The notes: generated by a model from the sequence alone, not told the origin. Counted from the stretch's first letter, positions 24,048 to 38,544 are shown. The stretch is DNA of 62,000 bases from Apostichopus japonicus (GCF_037975245.1 NC_092574.1:25588713-25650712); one strand, 5' to 3'. Made by a program: numbers and translations.

Positions 24048-27000
24048 TCAATCACACTTTTGTTCTTTTGGGTCATCAGGGAATGCCTGCTTGACCGGTG
24101 TTAGTCCTAGCAACAGGACATGGCGTTGATACTGCCTGCTCTGTCGAAATAGACTGTCAGTGCCGTGGAGGCGATCAAGGATGCCAAGGGTTCCAAAATT
24201 GTTGGTGAATCTGAGGAAAGTTTAAAAAAAAAATTATTGTGTTTCTTCTTTTAGGTATTTTGGTGCATCTGACCCACACCCCTACCCCACTACATATTTT
24301 TCTTCACTATGGGCCCCCATAGAACAAAATGCATGTGGTTGTACTATGTTTCGATACATTTCCATAGTTCGACTACCATTAAGATTTCATAGGTGCAACA
24401 GAGTATTTTCAAAGGTATTGCTGCATTGTCTTTGCAATGATGACATCAATATGTCGGTTACAAGGGTATCTGACTACCCATGGGTGTTATACACTTGTTG
24501 TAAACATTGGTCCATTAACTAAATAATTTTAAACTTCCTAACATTCTTTACAGTGATGGTCTGCAATAATGCAATGTTGCCATAAAATCGTTTCAATGGG
24601 AATGAATGATTTTTGCAAACATTGGGTAATTTATCTATGTTCTTCAGATTGATGAAGTTCATTTTGTACAATCACATTAACTGTCCAATCTAATTTCCCT
24701 GCATTTTGAATATCAACTCTGAGTGGAAGGCTGGGGGGAGGGGGTCTGGAGAGTTGTGGCTCAGACCTTGTTGAATATCCTGAACCGTGGGCCTCAAAAT
24801 TTGCAGACAGTTGCTTTACAGCAACTAGTTTAAATTATAATAGATAGGATCTCTCCAATTCAGTTTGAGTTTTTATTTAAACAAAATGAATGTAAATGAT
24901 CTCACTTGATGAATGTAACAATCTCAGCTTATAGAGTTCCACATTCAAATAATGCTAGCCATAGATTTATCCATCTCACTTGATGCACGTAACAACTCAG
25001 CCCTATGGAGACCTTCATTCAAATAATGCTATGCAGAGATCCATCAACTCCTGTGACAGTATTAATGTCTGGACTTAATGTTGATGCTTGTCTTGAAAGT
25101 TAACAACAAACCACTCTGATAAACTATACATCTGTTGCTATGGCAACAGTGTAGCAAACTACACTCATATTTGAAGATCATTTATTGTTTAATTTTCTAA
25201 TTTGTTTGACGTCTGGCAGCTGTCTATTACATCTGTTTTCCTCTGTGTTTGCTTCAGTTTTCCTCTGATAGCACAAAATGTCCGGACCTCAATAATCTTC
25301 CATATATTTAGCTACACAGGCATTTGCAATTAAAATAGCTTCTTTTTTTTTTCTATTTTTATATTCTCTCTTTGATTTAACACATTTTGTGCTGATGTGC
25401 TAGTTCGTTGAAGGGAAAATTTGGATGCACAAACAGCTCAGTGTTACCAACAGGAAGCCTACCTTCCCAAGGATTAAATGAGTTGATTTATTTGTATTAC
25501 ACTTCCTGATGTTCAAGAATAGAAAGATAACTACAAAGAATTAAAAAAAAACATACTTTAGATGATGAAAATCATGAGCTTCTGGTGAAGGCAAGAAAGG
25601 AAGATGATATCCACAGTGAGAGATGATAGCAGATGTCTGTGCAACATGGATCCAGAGCATGAGTGTAGCTACGTGGCTTCCCATAACGACTGGTCCGATA
25701 ACAGCCGGCAGGATATTAGCAAACAGGTGCTCCAAGGGGTGACAGTAGATTGCAACCACACTGATGGGAGCAGTCCACTCGTGGTGGATCTTGTGAATGT
25801 AACGGTAGACCCTGGGGTGATGGAAAACCCTGAAGAGAATCATAGAAATGTTGTTGAAAGGTAAAACTAGCTGAATTGCCATTCATCATTATATTCTACT
25901 TGTCCACAGATTTAATTAAATTACTTGAGCAATATTTATTCTGGTGTTTGCACGGGTTATCCGGGTACCCGGGTACCCGCCCAACGCGATACTACCGGGT
26001 TCCTAATTTATTACCCGAATCCTACGCAAAGTGTGATTTAAAAAAAAAAAACAATAAAAAACAATTGGCAAACCGACGGTTAGGCAGATTTCCCATTGAC
26101 TTAGTGTGGTGTTAGGCTACCATGTGGTCGAAGATAACAGCAATAACGAAAGCTTTCCATTGATATCTTATAACTGCGTCACAATTTCAGCTAATAAACA
26201 GATGGCTAGGCTAGATTACCCCCATTGACTTAGTGTGGTGTTAGGCAACCATGTGGTCGAACGTAACAGCAATAACGAACGTATTTTTTCCATGGATGTC
26301 TTATAACTGCGTCACAACTTCATCAAATAAACAGATGGTTAGGCTTAGCTAGATTTCTCATTGACTTAGTGTGGTGTTAGGCTACCATGTGGAAGAAATT
26401 ATTATTTATTCATTCGTTTATTTCATAGAAGGAAAGGCTGACAAGGAATTTTACGAGATGTTTATGGATTATAGACGGGATAACTAAAAAATAGTAATCG
26501 CAAGTGGCTTTTTACTAATCGTTTATTCCAAATGCGATCAAATTGCGCGAATGGTGCAATCTCGCGGCTAATGCGAACCCTGGGCCTGCATAATAGATAG
26601 TAGTAGTAGTAACAACTGTTTAAGAGCTAAATTGGATATTTATATGGTTTGTTCCAATAGACTTGCATGAGCAAGCATAAGCAGCGGCGCCAGTGCGATG
26701 TTAGTAGTAATGCTAATTATAATTAAACAATTAATTTATTAACAAGTTAATGAAAGAAACAAAAGCAAATAAAAATTATTGAGGAAGGTTTTATACCTTA
26801 TCTTACACCTACGTATTTGAACATGAAAACATTGTCAGAAGAGAATATAATGCATTTATTACAGCATCCAATATGTAATTTCTTGAAAATCGTGATACAC
26901 GAGGGTAAAAAATTTTTTTCCGGGTACCCGGATACCCGACAGGTAACGGCCCTCGGGTACCCGGTTCCCGATTTTTGGACCCGTGTAAACACTAGTTTAT

Positions 27001-30000
27001 TCCAACATGGTCTATGAAGGTTTTTCTTTCTTCAACACAGTTGACAAGAAGGACCGAGTGGGGGTGGGGGACAGGGGGGTGCGATGGCATGGGTAATGGG
27101 GGGTTTGATCACTAGGGTTAAGCAGGGGGCTGGGAGATAAGAGTAACATATTCTGCTCTCATAATATACTTAAGGGATAGAGACAAATTCTTCAAGTGTG
27201 TCCAGTGACATATTTGTCCCAGACCTGGTTCCAGTTCACTGGCTGCTGCAAATGGTCAAAAACCATTCTGACATGTCAAGTAGAATAGACTAGATGTTTT
27301 TCTTATGACAGTGTGGTAGGTAAAGGACTTAGTGCTGAAGTTTATTTTGAAAAGTAACAGACGTTCTGTACAATCTTCACATCTGACATGAAACCAGATC
27401 ATCGAACAGTCTCTGTCCAAATGTATTTGCTGCTGAGGGAAATTATACCAACCTGAAAGCAACCAGCTGATTGAAGTTTTCTTGCATGAAAAGCAGTAAA
27501 ATTTAAAAAGATTTATAGTCCATACACAATGCGATGCTTGTCACATGTAAGTGGCACAAAGCGTAATTATATCACTATTTCAAGGAATAATTGTCACATT
27601 CAGGAAATAATCCTTACATTAACAACACATCAGAATTATAAGACAAGACAACTTCTGCAATCATCCATCCCCAACCCCCCCCCCACCCACAGGAAAAGAA
27701 GACAGGAAGACAGAAAGTCTGTACAACCGCCTTAGAATTAATTGTGCAGTAGAAAAGGTCCAAGAACACAATTGCAGTGCGAATGTTCAATTATATTATT
27801 TCTTTATACCTATTTGAATCGTAAATGTCAACTTTATAATTATATTAGTTCTTACCTATGTGAATAGTAAAATCCAATTTCTTCAAATATAAGAAACACT
27901 ACAGCTTCTACCATGACCCAGTAGATGGATGGTAGTTCCCTTCCAAAGCTGCAACCTCTCCACTGCATTAGGTGGTATAGGAGCAGCAGTGTTGGTCCTC
28001 CAACCACCACCTGATTGTAAAGTACAACCGCAATGGCATGTAACAACTTGCCTCTCGGAACCTGTAGGGATAAGTATGTACCGTAGCGTTTTAACATCAA
28101 TGTACACATTAACTTGAAATTCTGTACACAATGGAATAGGGCAAGGGGGGGGGGCAGGATGCCCCTACTTCCCGTATCCCAAATAAATTTAATGGTCCTG
28201 CAGGTAAACTCAATGTGAGTGAGATATGGTGGTCAACAGGGCTCCTGAGACTCCTTTAAGGTTTTTAGGGAGAGTTTAATGTAGTTAAGAGAATTATGCC
28301 ATCCCCAAAAATTATGCAGTCACTTGTTCCATTCTTTCATTTATTTGTTGTTGTTGAGTAATTCATGTTATAGAGAAACAAGAGGATGAACAGAATGCTG
28401 ACCCTGAAATGTATCATAAGAAGGTCATGCAAATAAAACAAGCCTTGTTGAATTATGTTATCTGCCTACACTCAAATACCACATTTGCTTTTGGACTAGT
28501 AGGCGTGACACTGTATGTACAGTAGCATACACAGGTCCACATGCAACAGTACAGCACAGACTCTATGATACCTGTATCATGGCTGTGCTTCATGTGAGGG
28601 TTATGATTGACTGCAGGCAGATATGATATCCCAAACTGTGAACAGAAATATTCCACGACTGACAATATTCTAACTTTAAAGGTAGTAAAGACTCGCGCAA
28701 AAAGAAATGTCTACTGCAGGTAATTTGACCTAGTTTCGAATGAGGTGTAACAGGAGTGTTAGACACCACCATCGATCCCAGAAAATACACACACAGCTTG
28801 CTACCGTCGGTAATTAGACACTAGTGTACAGTCAGTACATACAGCTGCGGTCAATACCCACAGCACAGTATACAAACGATACAGCGATGGACATCTCAGG
28901 TCCAGCTAAAGATAACAATTAAGGTACAGTATCACGTTTCATTACTGACTGCATTTTGTAGCAACACGAAGAAAGCGTCACTTGCAAGCAACAGAAAGTT
29001 AACTTTTTCAGTTGGCCGTACGCGGTTTGGGGCGAGTCTTCAATGCCTTTAAGTTACAGCTGACATTTTCCTTTTCTTAACTATAGACTTTTCTTAAAGT
29101 TCTGTAGTACCAACATAAATTTCGGAACTGACATGCACTTGTGGTTACTCACAGGTATATTTTGATCATCTTGAATTTTGTACTTGAAGATAAATGCTGG
29201 TTGCCCCGTCAGGTCAATAATGAGAAACAAGAGACAGACGAACCAATACGACAAGAAGGAAACCCAAGCTGTACCTGCAGAAATGGAAGAGAGGCATAGA
29301 TTACATGACGATGTCAGCTGGAAGATAAATTAAAAGGTAAATAATTTATAGACATATAAACAGTCCAAAGACTGTATTCTGAATTTAACTTGCAAAGAAC
29401 AACAATTTGTATCAATGAAAAACAACAGTAGACTTATCTACACATGACCTAGCTACATGTTTAAACAAGTGATGAGTTAATTTCCATAACTTAATTTATG
29501 GACGGTACAGAGGAAAACAGAGCACCATGGAGCATGAATTGAGGTCATAGTAAATTGACACAGTACATTTTGAAACATTCTTTGTTTTATAATTTAGCAC
29601 TAAATATGCTACACAAGGAAAGTTTTCCTACATGCAAGTGGAGGTTTGCACTAAAGATAACACTAAGGTGCTGATGTAATTTCTTTTAAAATATTTAATT
29701 TAAAATTAGCATTAACCAATGTTTTATCTACAGCTCTGCATAAAGTTTCAAATGTCTCAATTTGGATTTAGAGATTTTTCGAAGCCACCAGTCGCATCAA
29801 AATATCTCTTCATCCACCAAAGTCTACCAGAGCGTAATAACCCTTACCGTAGAATCCAACGGCAAAGTCGTCCTCTCCAAAGAATGTATATATTTTGCCC
29901 CATTGTGACTGCCAGAAATCTCCAGATGCACCCCAAAACTTTTCCAGATGCCAGGTTAGAGAATTTCGAAAAGCAGCAAACACGACCACTCCACCGATGG

Positions 30001-31540
30001 CATAGGTTACCTTACGCAGGACCTCCAGCCATTGTTGTAAACTGAATCTCTGTTAAATTAAAAAAAAAAATAGAACATATTCAAACCATCAAATTGATCC
30101 TGTCAGTTAATCAAATGAAATTCCCAAGCCTGATTGGCTTGGGTAATTACTGTACGAATGACAATGCTTGCCATCTCTACTTACACTGTTCAATCCAATC
30201 TACTTAGCTTTAAATGACAATAAATTTGTAATCATATTAAATGTCAGCCCTGCAGTACATTGGCTTAAATAGAATGTTTGCCTGACACTCGTAGACAGTT
30301 CATTGGGTACCCGTTCCAGACTTTTTTACATCTTGTGGGGTACATTACATATATATATACTGTATAGTACAAACACAAATTACACAATAATCATCCTACC
30401 TTCAGAAGACTTTCATCTTCTATAAGGAGTGTCTGTTGAGCGTGACCACTGGGCCCTGGAGGACAGCTTTCCAAGCACTTCTTGCTCTGTTTGAGAAAGT
30501 GAACAGTTTACAAAGCATGATCTGTTTAATTATTTAAACTTTACATTAAAATAATATTAAATATTTCATATATTGCAAGTACAGTATGAACTGAAATTTG
30601 TTCTAATCTAATAAATGTAGAACAGACATGACAAACTAGTCTTGAAAGCTATACTCAACTGTATTGCATGTTGGCTATCCATTAATCCACATGAAACAGC
30701 ACTGTTCGGTAAACTGCACATTAAAACGATTTGAAAGGTGCGAACACTTCATAATATCTCACAAGCAGTAAGAAGTGTTAGACTGACAATAAAATGTCTC
30801 ATAGAGTAAAAAAAACTTTTCCAGCGAGGCAGCGACCCAAAAATTTACCTCAGGGCTCGCCAAAGGAGATTGTCTAAGGTTGTATTGTAATAGTAACAGT
30901 CCAAGCTACAGCTTTCATGCATTTGGGCCAGGGGAATTGGTGGGTCATTCATGAGTGACCCAGCATCATAATGGAAACTCCTGGGTTGGTAAGCCTAAAA
31001 GTTTGAAGACCGCTGATGTAAACCCATCAATAAAGTAGATCAAAATATCAAAGCTTTATAATTAATACCTGAATACCTGAGTACCAGACAAGCAATTTAG
31101 GCAAAATGATGAATTTGGCCAAGAGTATTTATGATGTAGCTCTAGCATATTTTGTGAATGCATAAACAGCATGCCAAAATTGCTGAAAATTGACAAAAGG
31201 ACTTTCCTGCTGGTTCTGGCTTTCCAACTTATTCCTATATTGAATAAGGATATTAAATTAGCCAACTTGTCTCTGAGAGAATTAAAAACTACTTTGAGGG
31301 AGACATTAAAATCCTTGCTTTTAAAAGTTTGAGCACCAGTGGCCATTATTTGACACTCTAGCATGCATGTGGGGGTAATATATGCTGATGGTATTAAACT
31401 AACTCTGTTTACATCTTAAAATTAAACCAAATGACAGCATAAATCTATAAAGTGAAGTTACTTACTACTTGTGATTTTATTCCAAATTGACGCCTCCAAA
31501 TTCCACTAAAAATCCCTGTTATTTCATTCCAATTAGTCAT
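24048..31540 (-). CDS. FAXDC2: Fatty acid hydroxylase domain-containing protein 2-like, 7 coding exons
   Basis: Minus-strand exons 31466-31540, 30400-30486, 29848-30049, 29153-29274, 27856-28061, 25557-25829 and 24048-24210 join in phase to 375 residues (human FAXDC2 has about 333). The histidine clusters of the di-iron membrane fatty acid hydroxylase/sterol desaturase family are intact: HRVFHH (230-235), HKIHH (243-247), HPLEH (261-265), HCGYH (302-306) and HDFHH (316-320). LPFLPSPE between the last two is typical of FAXDC2. Hydrophobic stretches in exons 3-5 fit an ER-type multi-pass membrane protein. The family hydroxylates or desaturates lipid substrates with O2; the exact substrate here is unknown. 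The first exon (25 codons, MTNWNEITG...) uses an ATG directly after a possible acceptor (ttctttag), so the 5' UTR is probably spliced. The N-terminus is the least certain part. Confidence 0.9.
25942..26994. mobile_element. hAT-like element in a FAXDC2 intron, with internal 130-bp repeats
   Basis: The ends TGGTGTTTGCACGGGT and (inverted) TAGTGTTTACACGGGT match at 14 of 16 bases. Flanks ATTTATTC (25934-25941) and GTTTATTC (26995-27002) form a 7-of-8 target duplication. Subterminal CGGGTACCCGG palindromes occur at both ends. Inside, the segment CATTGACTTAGTGTGGTG repeats at about 26092, 26222 and 26351, giving a 130-bp tandem array. No transposase is seen. It lies between coding exons 5 and 6. 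Confidence 0.7.
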
Positions 31541-33182
31541 TCTAAAGAATCAAACTATTTTCCAAAAGAAAGTATGTCTTTGAAGATCCTTACGTTGTAC
31601 TGTACATCTGCACTTAGCTGATCAGTACAAAAGAGGAATATTTGCTTCCTTTCTTGACGTTGAGACACCCTTTCTTGAAGTTACCGTCGCTTGACACTAA
31701 AACTGGCTTCAATTATAATGTCGGTATTTAAGCATTTGAAGTTTCACAAACTGAATTTCAACTCAACTCAATTCAAACTCATATCACATTCAGCTGGTTA
31801 TGAAAACAATCCTTTCCAGTTTTCTTGTAGACCAATAGATCTTAACATCATGATTTTCAAAGTACCTGTAACTGTATGCCACAAAAGAAATGGAAACAAA
31901 ATACTTCTCAAGTGATCCACTAGACTTTGTACCAAGTTATCAACTTGATTTATAAATAGTTAAACCTCAGAATACTTTGTACAGATAGCCAAACTCTTGT
32001 TTGTTCTATAAGACTGATCAAATTTATCCAGCCATCTTCAACAGATCATTAAAAGATAGTAAAAACTTGTTGAAACTATTTTGTATATATTAGAGGTTTG
32101 ATTTCTAACCTAATGAGCCACTATAAAACTTGCTATGATTTGAGGCAACACTCTCCAGCATGATACTACTGTCATGAGTCAGAAAATTAAAACTGTAAAT
32201 ATTGAACGGCTGTTGAGTAACCTGTAAATTGCTAAATGTGTTCCAACATTATTCCATGAAAAATACACCAAACACACCAATTAAAAAAGTTCTCTAAAGA
32301 GTTTACAGACCTGTACAGAAAGCGATAAAACTGTAGCAGATTCAAATAAAATTGCGAGTTCAAGTAAGTTTAAAAAGGTCCAGACCAAGATATCCCTTTT
32401 AAAGTTCTAAATATCTGACCACAGGAAATCTCTATCAATCAATTCAACAACAGCCTGTGAATGGATCTGAAGATTTGTCAACAAAAACCTTTTATATAAA
32501 TGTCGATCCTGGAAATCAATTGTTACAGTAGTACTGCAGGTAGGGCAGTGTATATATAGTATGCATTGGTAAATTGCATTCAAGTATTCACACGTGATAT
32601 AAACACATTCCAATCACCCACTCAGAAGGATACTATGACCAGCAATACAGTGGCTCAGCTGACTAACCTATTACATAACAGCTTGATCAATGGTGTTCAG
32701 TAGTAAACACAAACCATTACGTCCGTAATCAATCACTGTAGCTGACAATTTATAAATAATACTATGTAAGATGCTTTATAGTCTACACTGATTGGCTGGT
32801 CAAAGGATGAATATTCAGATAAGACTACATCTGATTGGCCAAATATGATAAATGATATCCCCCCCCCCAGCCCAGATCATTCATTACTTTACTAGCTACT
32901 GTACATGTCCCTAGCTCTGTTACAATTAATTGACTTGTGATATTGAGCTACTGATCAGTTCACTACTCTGAAATTCAACTGTACATAACTCACTGTGGGG
33001 GTACTGCACCAGGCGCATCACAGTTCATCTTACAATTTAGCTTTAAGGAGAAATACAAAGTTAGGTCTGCATTCCTGGTCACGGGATGGACGTACGTCAC
33101 AGCTGATCAGGAATGCTATCTAGATATAGCAGCGCTATCTCACATGACTAACTGTGAACTGACGTCATATATACAGACTCAC

Positions 33183-33191
33183 CTCCTCCAT
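33183..33191 (-). other. Candidate alternative first coding exon (M-E-E) of the FAXDC2-like gene
   Basis: On the minus strand ATG GAG GAG is followed directly by a strong donor (GTGAGTCTG). The phase is 0, so joining to the exon at 30486 would give MEESKKCLES... and skip the 31466-31540 exon. Splicing to the acceptor just before 31540 would instead hit an early stop in that frame. This is a splice-signal inference only. Confidence 0.25.
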
Positions 33192-34799
33192 GGAAAACCC
33201 TATGATGGTTGATCATGTTACCAAAGAATAAAGGAATTGGAGATCAATGCTTAATATAGAGACAGTCATGTGACTATTCAGCAATAAGAGAAGACAATCA
33301 AAAATATTTGAAAGAAAGTGCCTGTGAAACTGGTCAGAACTAATTTCAAAGCTTTGTTTTTTTGTTTTTTTAATTCAAATTTTAACATGTAGTATATACA
33401 GGTACAGTACCATATATTAATTGCAGTACTGATGCTTATACTGTACAGTGATATTGTGCAATATATTCATAGTATAGAGAAACTGTGGCAAATCTCTTGG
33501 AACTGTTCTATGGAGAGATATTCCAACCCACATGCACTTTGACTATACCCTTCAAAGAGTGATTTTAGGAAATTTAAACATATTAATTTTGATATATTGC
33601 AGTAAAGTAAAGACACTGCTATCAGTCCACGTTGCAAACAAATTTCACTTTCAAACGTTTACAGCAATATTAAATTTTAAGTGCTGTATACATGTATATT
33701 AATGGTAAGTAAGTCTGTAAATATGAAGCGGTGTCGGGTGTTCAATATCAATTGTTGCTATGAACAAATGCTATGTGCATCATTTGAAGATTTCAATAAT
33801 TTATCACTCACTAACCTTAATTGACCAGTGCAAATATACATAAGTGTCATTTATTGGAAACCTCCTGCGACCGCCCCCCCCCCCCCCATTTTTTCAATAA
33901 CAATAGGTAGGTTAAAGACTGCTGATCAAACTCTTAACAATAAGTTTTAAAGTTTATTTGATCGATTTTAACCTACAGCAAAATTAAAACATCATCTCAG
34001 CAATAACATATTTCACATTCTACAGCACAGTTTACCATAATTCTTAACAGTACTGTACATTGAAGGAGCTGAAGGAGCTGAAATGTAATTCAGAAAGTGA
34101 CATTGCTGAATGCAAGTCAAATTAAACAAAACAGGGTATTTCAGGTTCCTCGTGATCTTATTTCATGTATGTACACTAACAAGAGATATATCCTGTTGTG
34201 TTCAGAAAACCTTTGGCTCAATGCCAAAAAGGACAGCGCTACACCTGAGAGTCACCTTCTAACGATCTAAAAGGTAAAATAAAGGTCAGGATTCTCCCAC
34301 CAGTTTGTTGTGTTTGTACAGGTACGTGTGTGTGTGTGTGGGACAATAACATCACTATATGCTGTATACAGTCATTTTACTGTACAAACAGGGTATTGAG
34401 CAATAGTCCAGACAATTTACATAATAACTGTGTATAGGAAATCCATCCAATGATTGAGGAAGTCTTCATGAATGAGAAAAATTTTGAATGATAAAAAGAA
34501 TGATTTTATACATGTTTTTAATGTATGTACACCGTATTTGTGATATTAAATTCTGTCCAAAAGGTTGCAGGATCAATAGATTAGATTGGTGATGATTCTA
34601 ACCTCCTGTACTTGAATTTAGATCTCTCTTCAGCAATGTGACCTTTGCAACCTAAAACTGAATAATAACTACAGAGGCATATGCAACTAGATTTCCTTAC
34701 ATTGTATTAAACAGTACTAATAAGGACCACTGCACAGATAATCCACGCCTTTTTCACTTCATGTCTTGACAACAGAAAAGCACTTTTGTTTGGCTAACC

Positions 34800-35225
34800 A
34801 AAAATGCAAAGTCTGTCTCGTCTTCAACATGTTTAGAACACCGCAGCTCGCATTCTAACATTGTCGAAAAAGTCTTACCATATTACACCAATCCTGAAAG
34901 AACTGCATTGGCCTCCTGTTACTCACAGAATTGTTTTCCAGCTAATGCTGATTGTCTACAAGTCTCTTCACAATGTGGTGCCTTTATACACCTCTGATAT
35001 GCTTCAAGAATATATATACTAACTTGTTATCTTCGTTCAAATGATAAGTAATTAATTACTTCTCACTGAATCTAAATCCAACCAATCTTGAGGGACAGAT
35101 CTTTTTCAGTTGCTGCACTGCAATTGTGGAATATGTTACCAAGTTGAAATCAAGATGGCTAGGAGTGTCTCCTCCTTTAAAGCTTAATATTCACTTTACA
35201 CGACAAGCTTTCATGGACACTTTAC
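34800..35225 (+). mobile_element. C-terminal fragment of a decayed LINE reverse transcriptase ORF
   Basis: Plus-strand translation shows the usual end of a CR1/L2/Jockey-type ORF2: RLQHV, NTAARIL, PILKELHWPPVTHRI, LMLIVYKSLHNVVPLY and TSDMLQEY. It is followed by a shifted, stop-ridden tail that corresponds to the 'LWN' end of such proteins. An in-frame stop interrupts it near 34832. No catalytic RT part is present, so this is a short dead 5'-truncated copy, which is common for LINEs. Confidence 0.65.
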
Positions 35226-38200
35226 AGTAATTTTGTAGGAGTTCATTGGTTTTTGCACCTTGAACGCCCTTTCTGGGTGGCTATGTCTAAATCTTTCTCA
35301 TTATTTTTATTATTATAGGCTGTACTGTAGTAAAGTGGCCTACTGTACTTTATGCAAAGAAGTACAGCTTCTACTGCCTAAATGACCTCAATTTGTATTC
35401 TGGTACCATTAGAAGTTGTTTGTATTTCGGTCTGAATGTAAATTCATGGCAGTTTAGTTCCTGTTGCCTACGCCTACAGTACGCCTATACCCACATATTT
35501 TAACAATTTTTAACTTTTATGTCAGCTTAACTTTGGGACACACAATTCAGAATGAGACCCTGGATCTACCATTCGCTGAATGATAGCAGTTCCCCATAAT
35601 ATCCTACTGTACCTCCAAAGTCCTCCATTCATTATTCTATAGGCATTTATAAAAAATAAAAAAATAAATTAAATGCTTTGCAATTTACTTATTGTACCAA
35701 ACCGTAAGAAGAAGAAAACTAGTCAAGCTTGAAGAAATTCTTAAAACTAGTAGAACAACTTAACTATAGATATGAAGAACCCATTTGTAGCAATCATCAT
35801 GGCATGGCTAATTGCTACATACTGTATGTACTGTACGTACTGTAGATCAACAGAAATAAACTAGACTATATAGTAGTCTGTACTTCAAACTTATGTATGT
35901 ATGCCTAGTTGCACAGTAAATGTGAAGAAAAAAATTCTAACAGCGAATCCATTCAATTAACCATCTACTGTATACTGAAACACTTTGTTATAATGTCACA
36001 TGTCCAGGAAAGTGTCACATCCTTCCACCTTAAGTCTAGGTGAAAGTGACTTTCACACACTGAATCAATGAGAACTTCACAAATTGTGTATTCAAAGTTA
36101 TGGGTGGTCTCAATCTTCTTACCCTTACTGTAGGCTAAACATTATGAGGTATATATATTATGCATTTTAGGGAACAATTTCATAATTTCCCAATCCCCAC
36201 CATCACTGTACACTTTCCCCATAGACAAACTTGAATATGGCCTATTGATACAAGAAATATAAGTTCTACGCCTACTCATGCACTAGCTACAGCCTTTATT
36301 ACTTTGTGTTATTGAACATCATTGAAACAGTGACTGTAAACACTACTGTATGTGTTTCACTTGCTCATGAATTGTCCCACATATCAAAAAACGAATAAAA
36401 AAATTAAAAAGATCCTAAGCCCCTTGTATGAACTTCACTGTGTGTTTATAGGACCTACCTACAGTATATAAGGATTTTTGCCAGTGGTTTGTGTGATTCA
36501 CTTTGGCATTTTACCTTGTCAGTTGGCAATCTCTCCCTCACCTTCCAACTTTCAAGATAAAGAGTGCTTAGAACTTGGAAAGGATTGTTCCACAATACAA
36601 ATGATCAGACTTTGGTACATCTGAGTGAACAGTAAGTGCCCAGTATTTCCCAACACATCTAGTATGAAAATACAGACCTAGTTTATTTATGGCATATTTA
36701 AAGGGACATTTCATGTTTAACCATCCTTTGTGCAGAATTTGAGTAAAATTAATACACTTTTAAGTTTGAACGATCTAAGTTATATAATGAAAATCGGGTA
36801 AAGGTTTGGTTGGTAAACTATATTGAAAAACAGAGTGTCCATAATGGAGAATAATGTCAGCTACTGTACATTTATTATAATAGTTGGAACTGTGTGACAA
36901 ACTGAACGTATCATTATACATCATATATTTATATTTATTCTTAAAGGAAACACAAACGCAATTATCATAATTGGTGTATGTAATAGAGATAACTGTGATG
37001 AGTGACTTTCCAAACAGCTAAGAAAAATCTCATTCCATTTGGGAGATATCACAGATTTAATTTGCATTCACAGTCAAGGTTCAAACTTGATCAAGTCTAA
37101 ATATAACATCATCGATCCACATGTGCTTCGCTTTTTTGATGTGTTTTATCCCTACTTTATCTCAATGCATATTTTCTATAATGGAAATGGGCTTTGTAAA
37201 GTTTGAATCTAAAATACTGCACTTTTTAAGATGACAGAATGAAGGCATTTGTACCTTTAAAATAATGAAACCACAAGCAAAGAGAAAGTACAAGGTATCA
37301 GACCTGAATGGCACTAATATATCACAAGATTGACATAAAATAACAGTTCCCAGAGACTACTTTCAAATTAGGATATCTTTCAAATTTGTTTTCAACTTTG
37401 CTTCACAAGGATCTCTGTCATATTTAGCTAAAGTCGATAGTTTTGTTTAGAGACCCAAGGATCAGGAAGTCTTACAGTAGCTTATTTGAGACCCTATCCA
37501 TGTTAGATCATGGATAAACACCGGCTTATTTCAAGCCTTTTCTTTTCGATAAGTGTTCAGAGGATAACGTAGCAGGTATGTGAATTCGCTCCCATTCCTG
37601 TTCCCAGGACCGCCAGTTAACATCCCCATCCGACGGACGAGAGTGTATGCCCCAGCATCTGACCACTTTCTCAAATACTGAGGTAGGCAAAGGCACCCCA
37701 TTTGACATCACTGCAGTGCAGCCATGACGAATAAGATGGTAGAGTGTGTGACTGTGTGTCCATTCTAACACTACACAACATGTAAGGCAAATCTGATAAG
37801 AGAATCTAAGTATGTCTAGGCTTACGTATACACATTGGCCTCTCTGTATATGAACCCACAAGAGCTACCACACTAAAACAAAACAAGTTCCATACTGCAC
37901 AATGTATATAATAATTAAACTGTTCATTTGCTGGTTCAGTGACAGCATTATATTTAGCATACATCTGAACCGTATACATGGTGCAGCGAGATGCTTAAGG
38001 CAATGCCCGTCAGGATAAAGTTTTGATTACAGTTACTTAAATTCAGAACTCCTTGCACTTCTCGCAGGATATTGCAGGAAATTTTTCAAAAAAAGGTAGA
38101 AATGTACATACTTATTCATTGTACTTGCTAATGATGAGCCCAAGATTTGTAAAATGTTGTGATAGATGATGCTGTAGATCTATATGACTTTTCAGTTATT

Positions 38201-38544
38201 TTTACCTAAAGGCCAGGTAGTTTACAATGTTCTCTGCTAAGCACATCACTTCAAAATATGTTTATACTGTGTCAATCATGTCTGGGGATTTTCTAGCTTC
38301 AGCATCCTTAGGAATGGTAATCAATAATCATACTTAAATTCAAGGGACAATGAAGAGACCTGTCAAACAAACAATTAAGTTAGAACATGAAAAGCAGTAA
38401 CTAACAAATGTATGTAAATTGAGATGCAGTGTGTGTAGTTTCTCCATCTCTAAAACCTCCCTCCCTTTACTATGACACCAAACTGGTGTTTGTTTACTAA
38501 GAAGTCTTTGGAATTGTTTGAAAGGGGTTGAATCATTTCTGTAA

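Larger units (their letters stand above)
31541..38544. other. 5' region of FAXDC2-like gene and non-coding DNA
   Basis: About 7 kb contains no confident coding exon apart from the short candidate at 33183 and a LINE scrap at 34.8 kb. C-runs occur at 32860-32867 and 33876-33889, and a GT microsatellite at 34326-34340. An open frame on the minus strand (37526-37861) has no recognisable motif. The promoter of the FAXDC2-like gene must be here or further right, but it cannot be placed. Confidence 0.4.

Noticed and set aside
31062-31364. 100-codon minus-strand open frame within a FAXDC2 intron
   Set aside because: It lies between two well-joined exons, adds no family similarity and would break the phase.
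37526-37861. 111-codon minus-strand open frame
   Set aside because: No domain recognised and no splice link to the FAXDC2-like exons; possibly an old repeat fragment.
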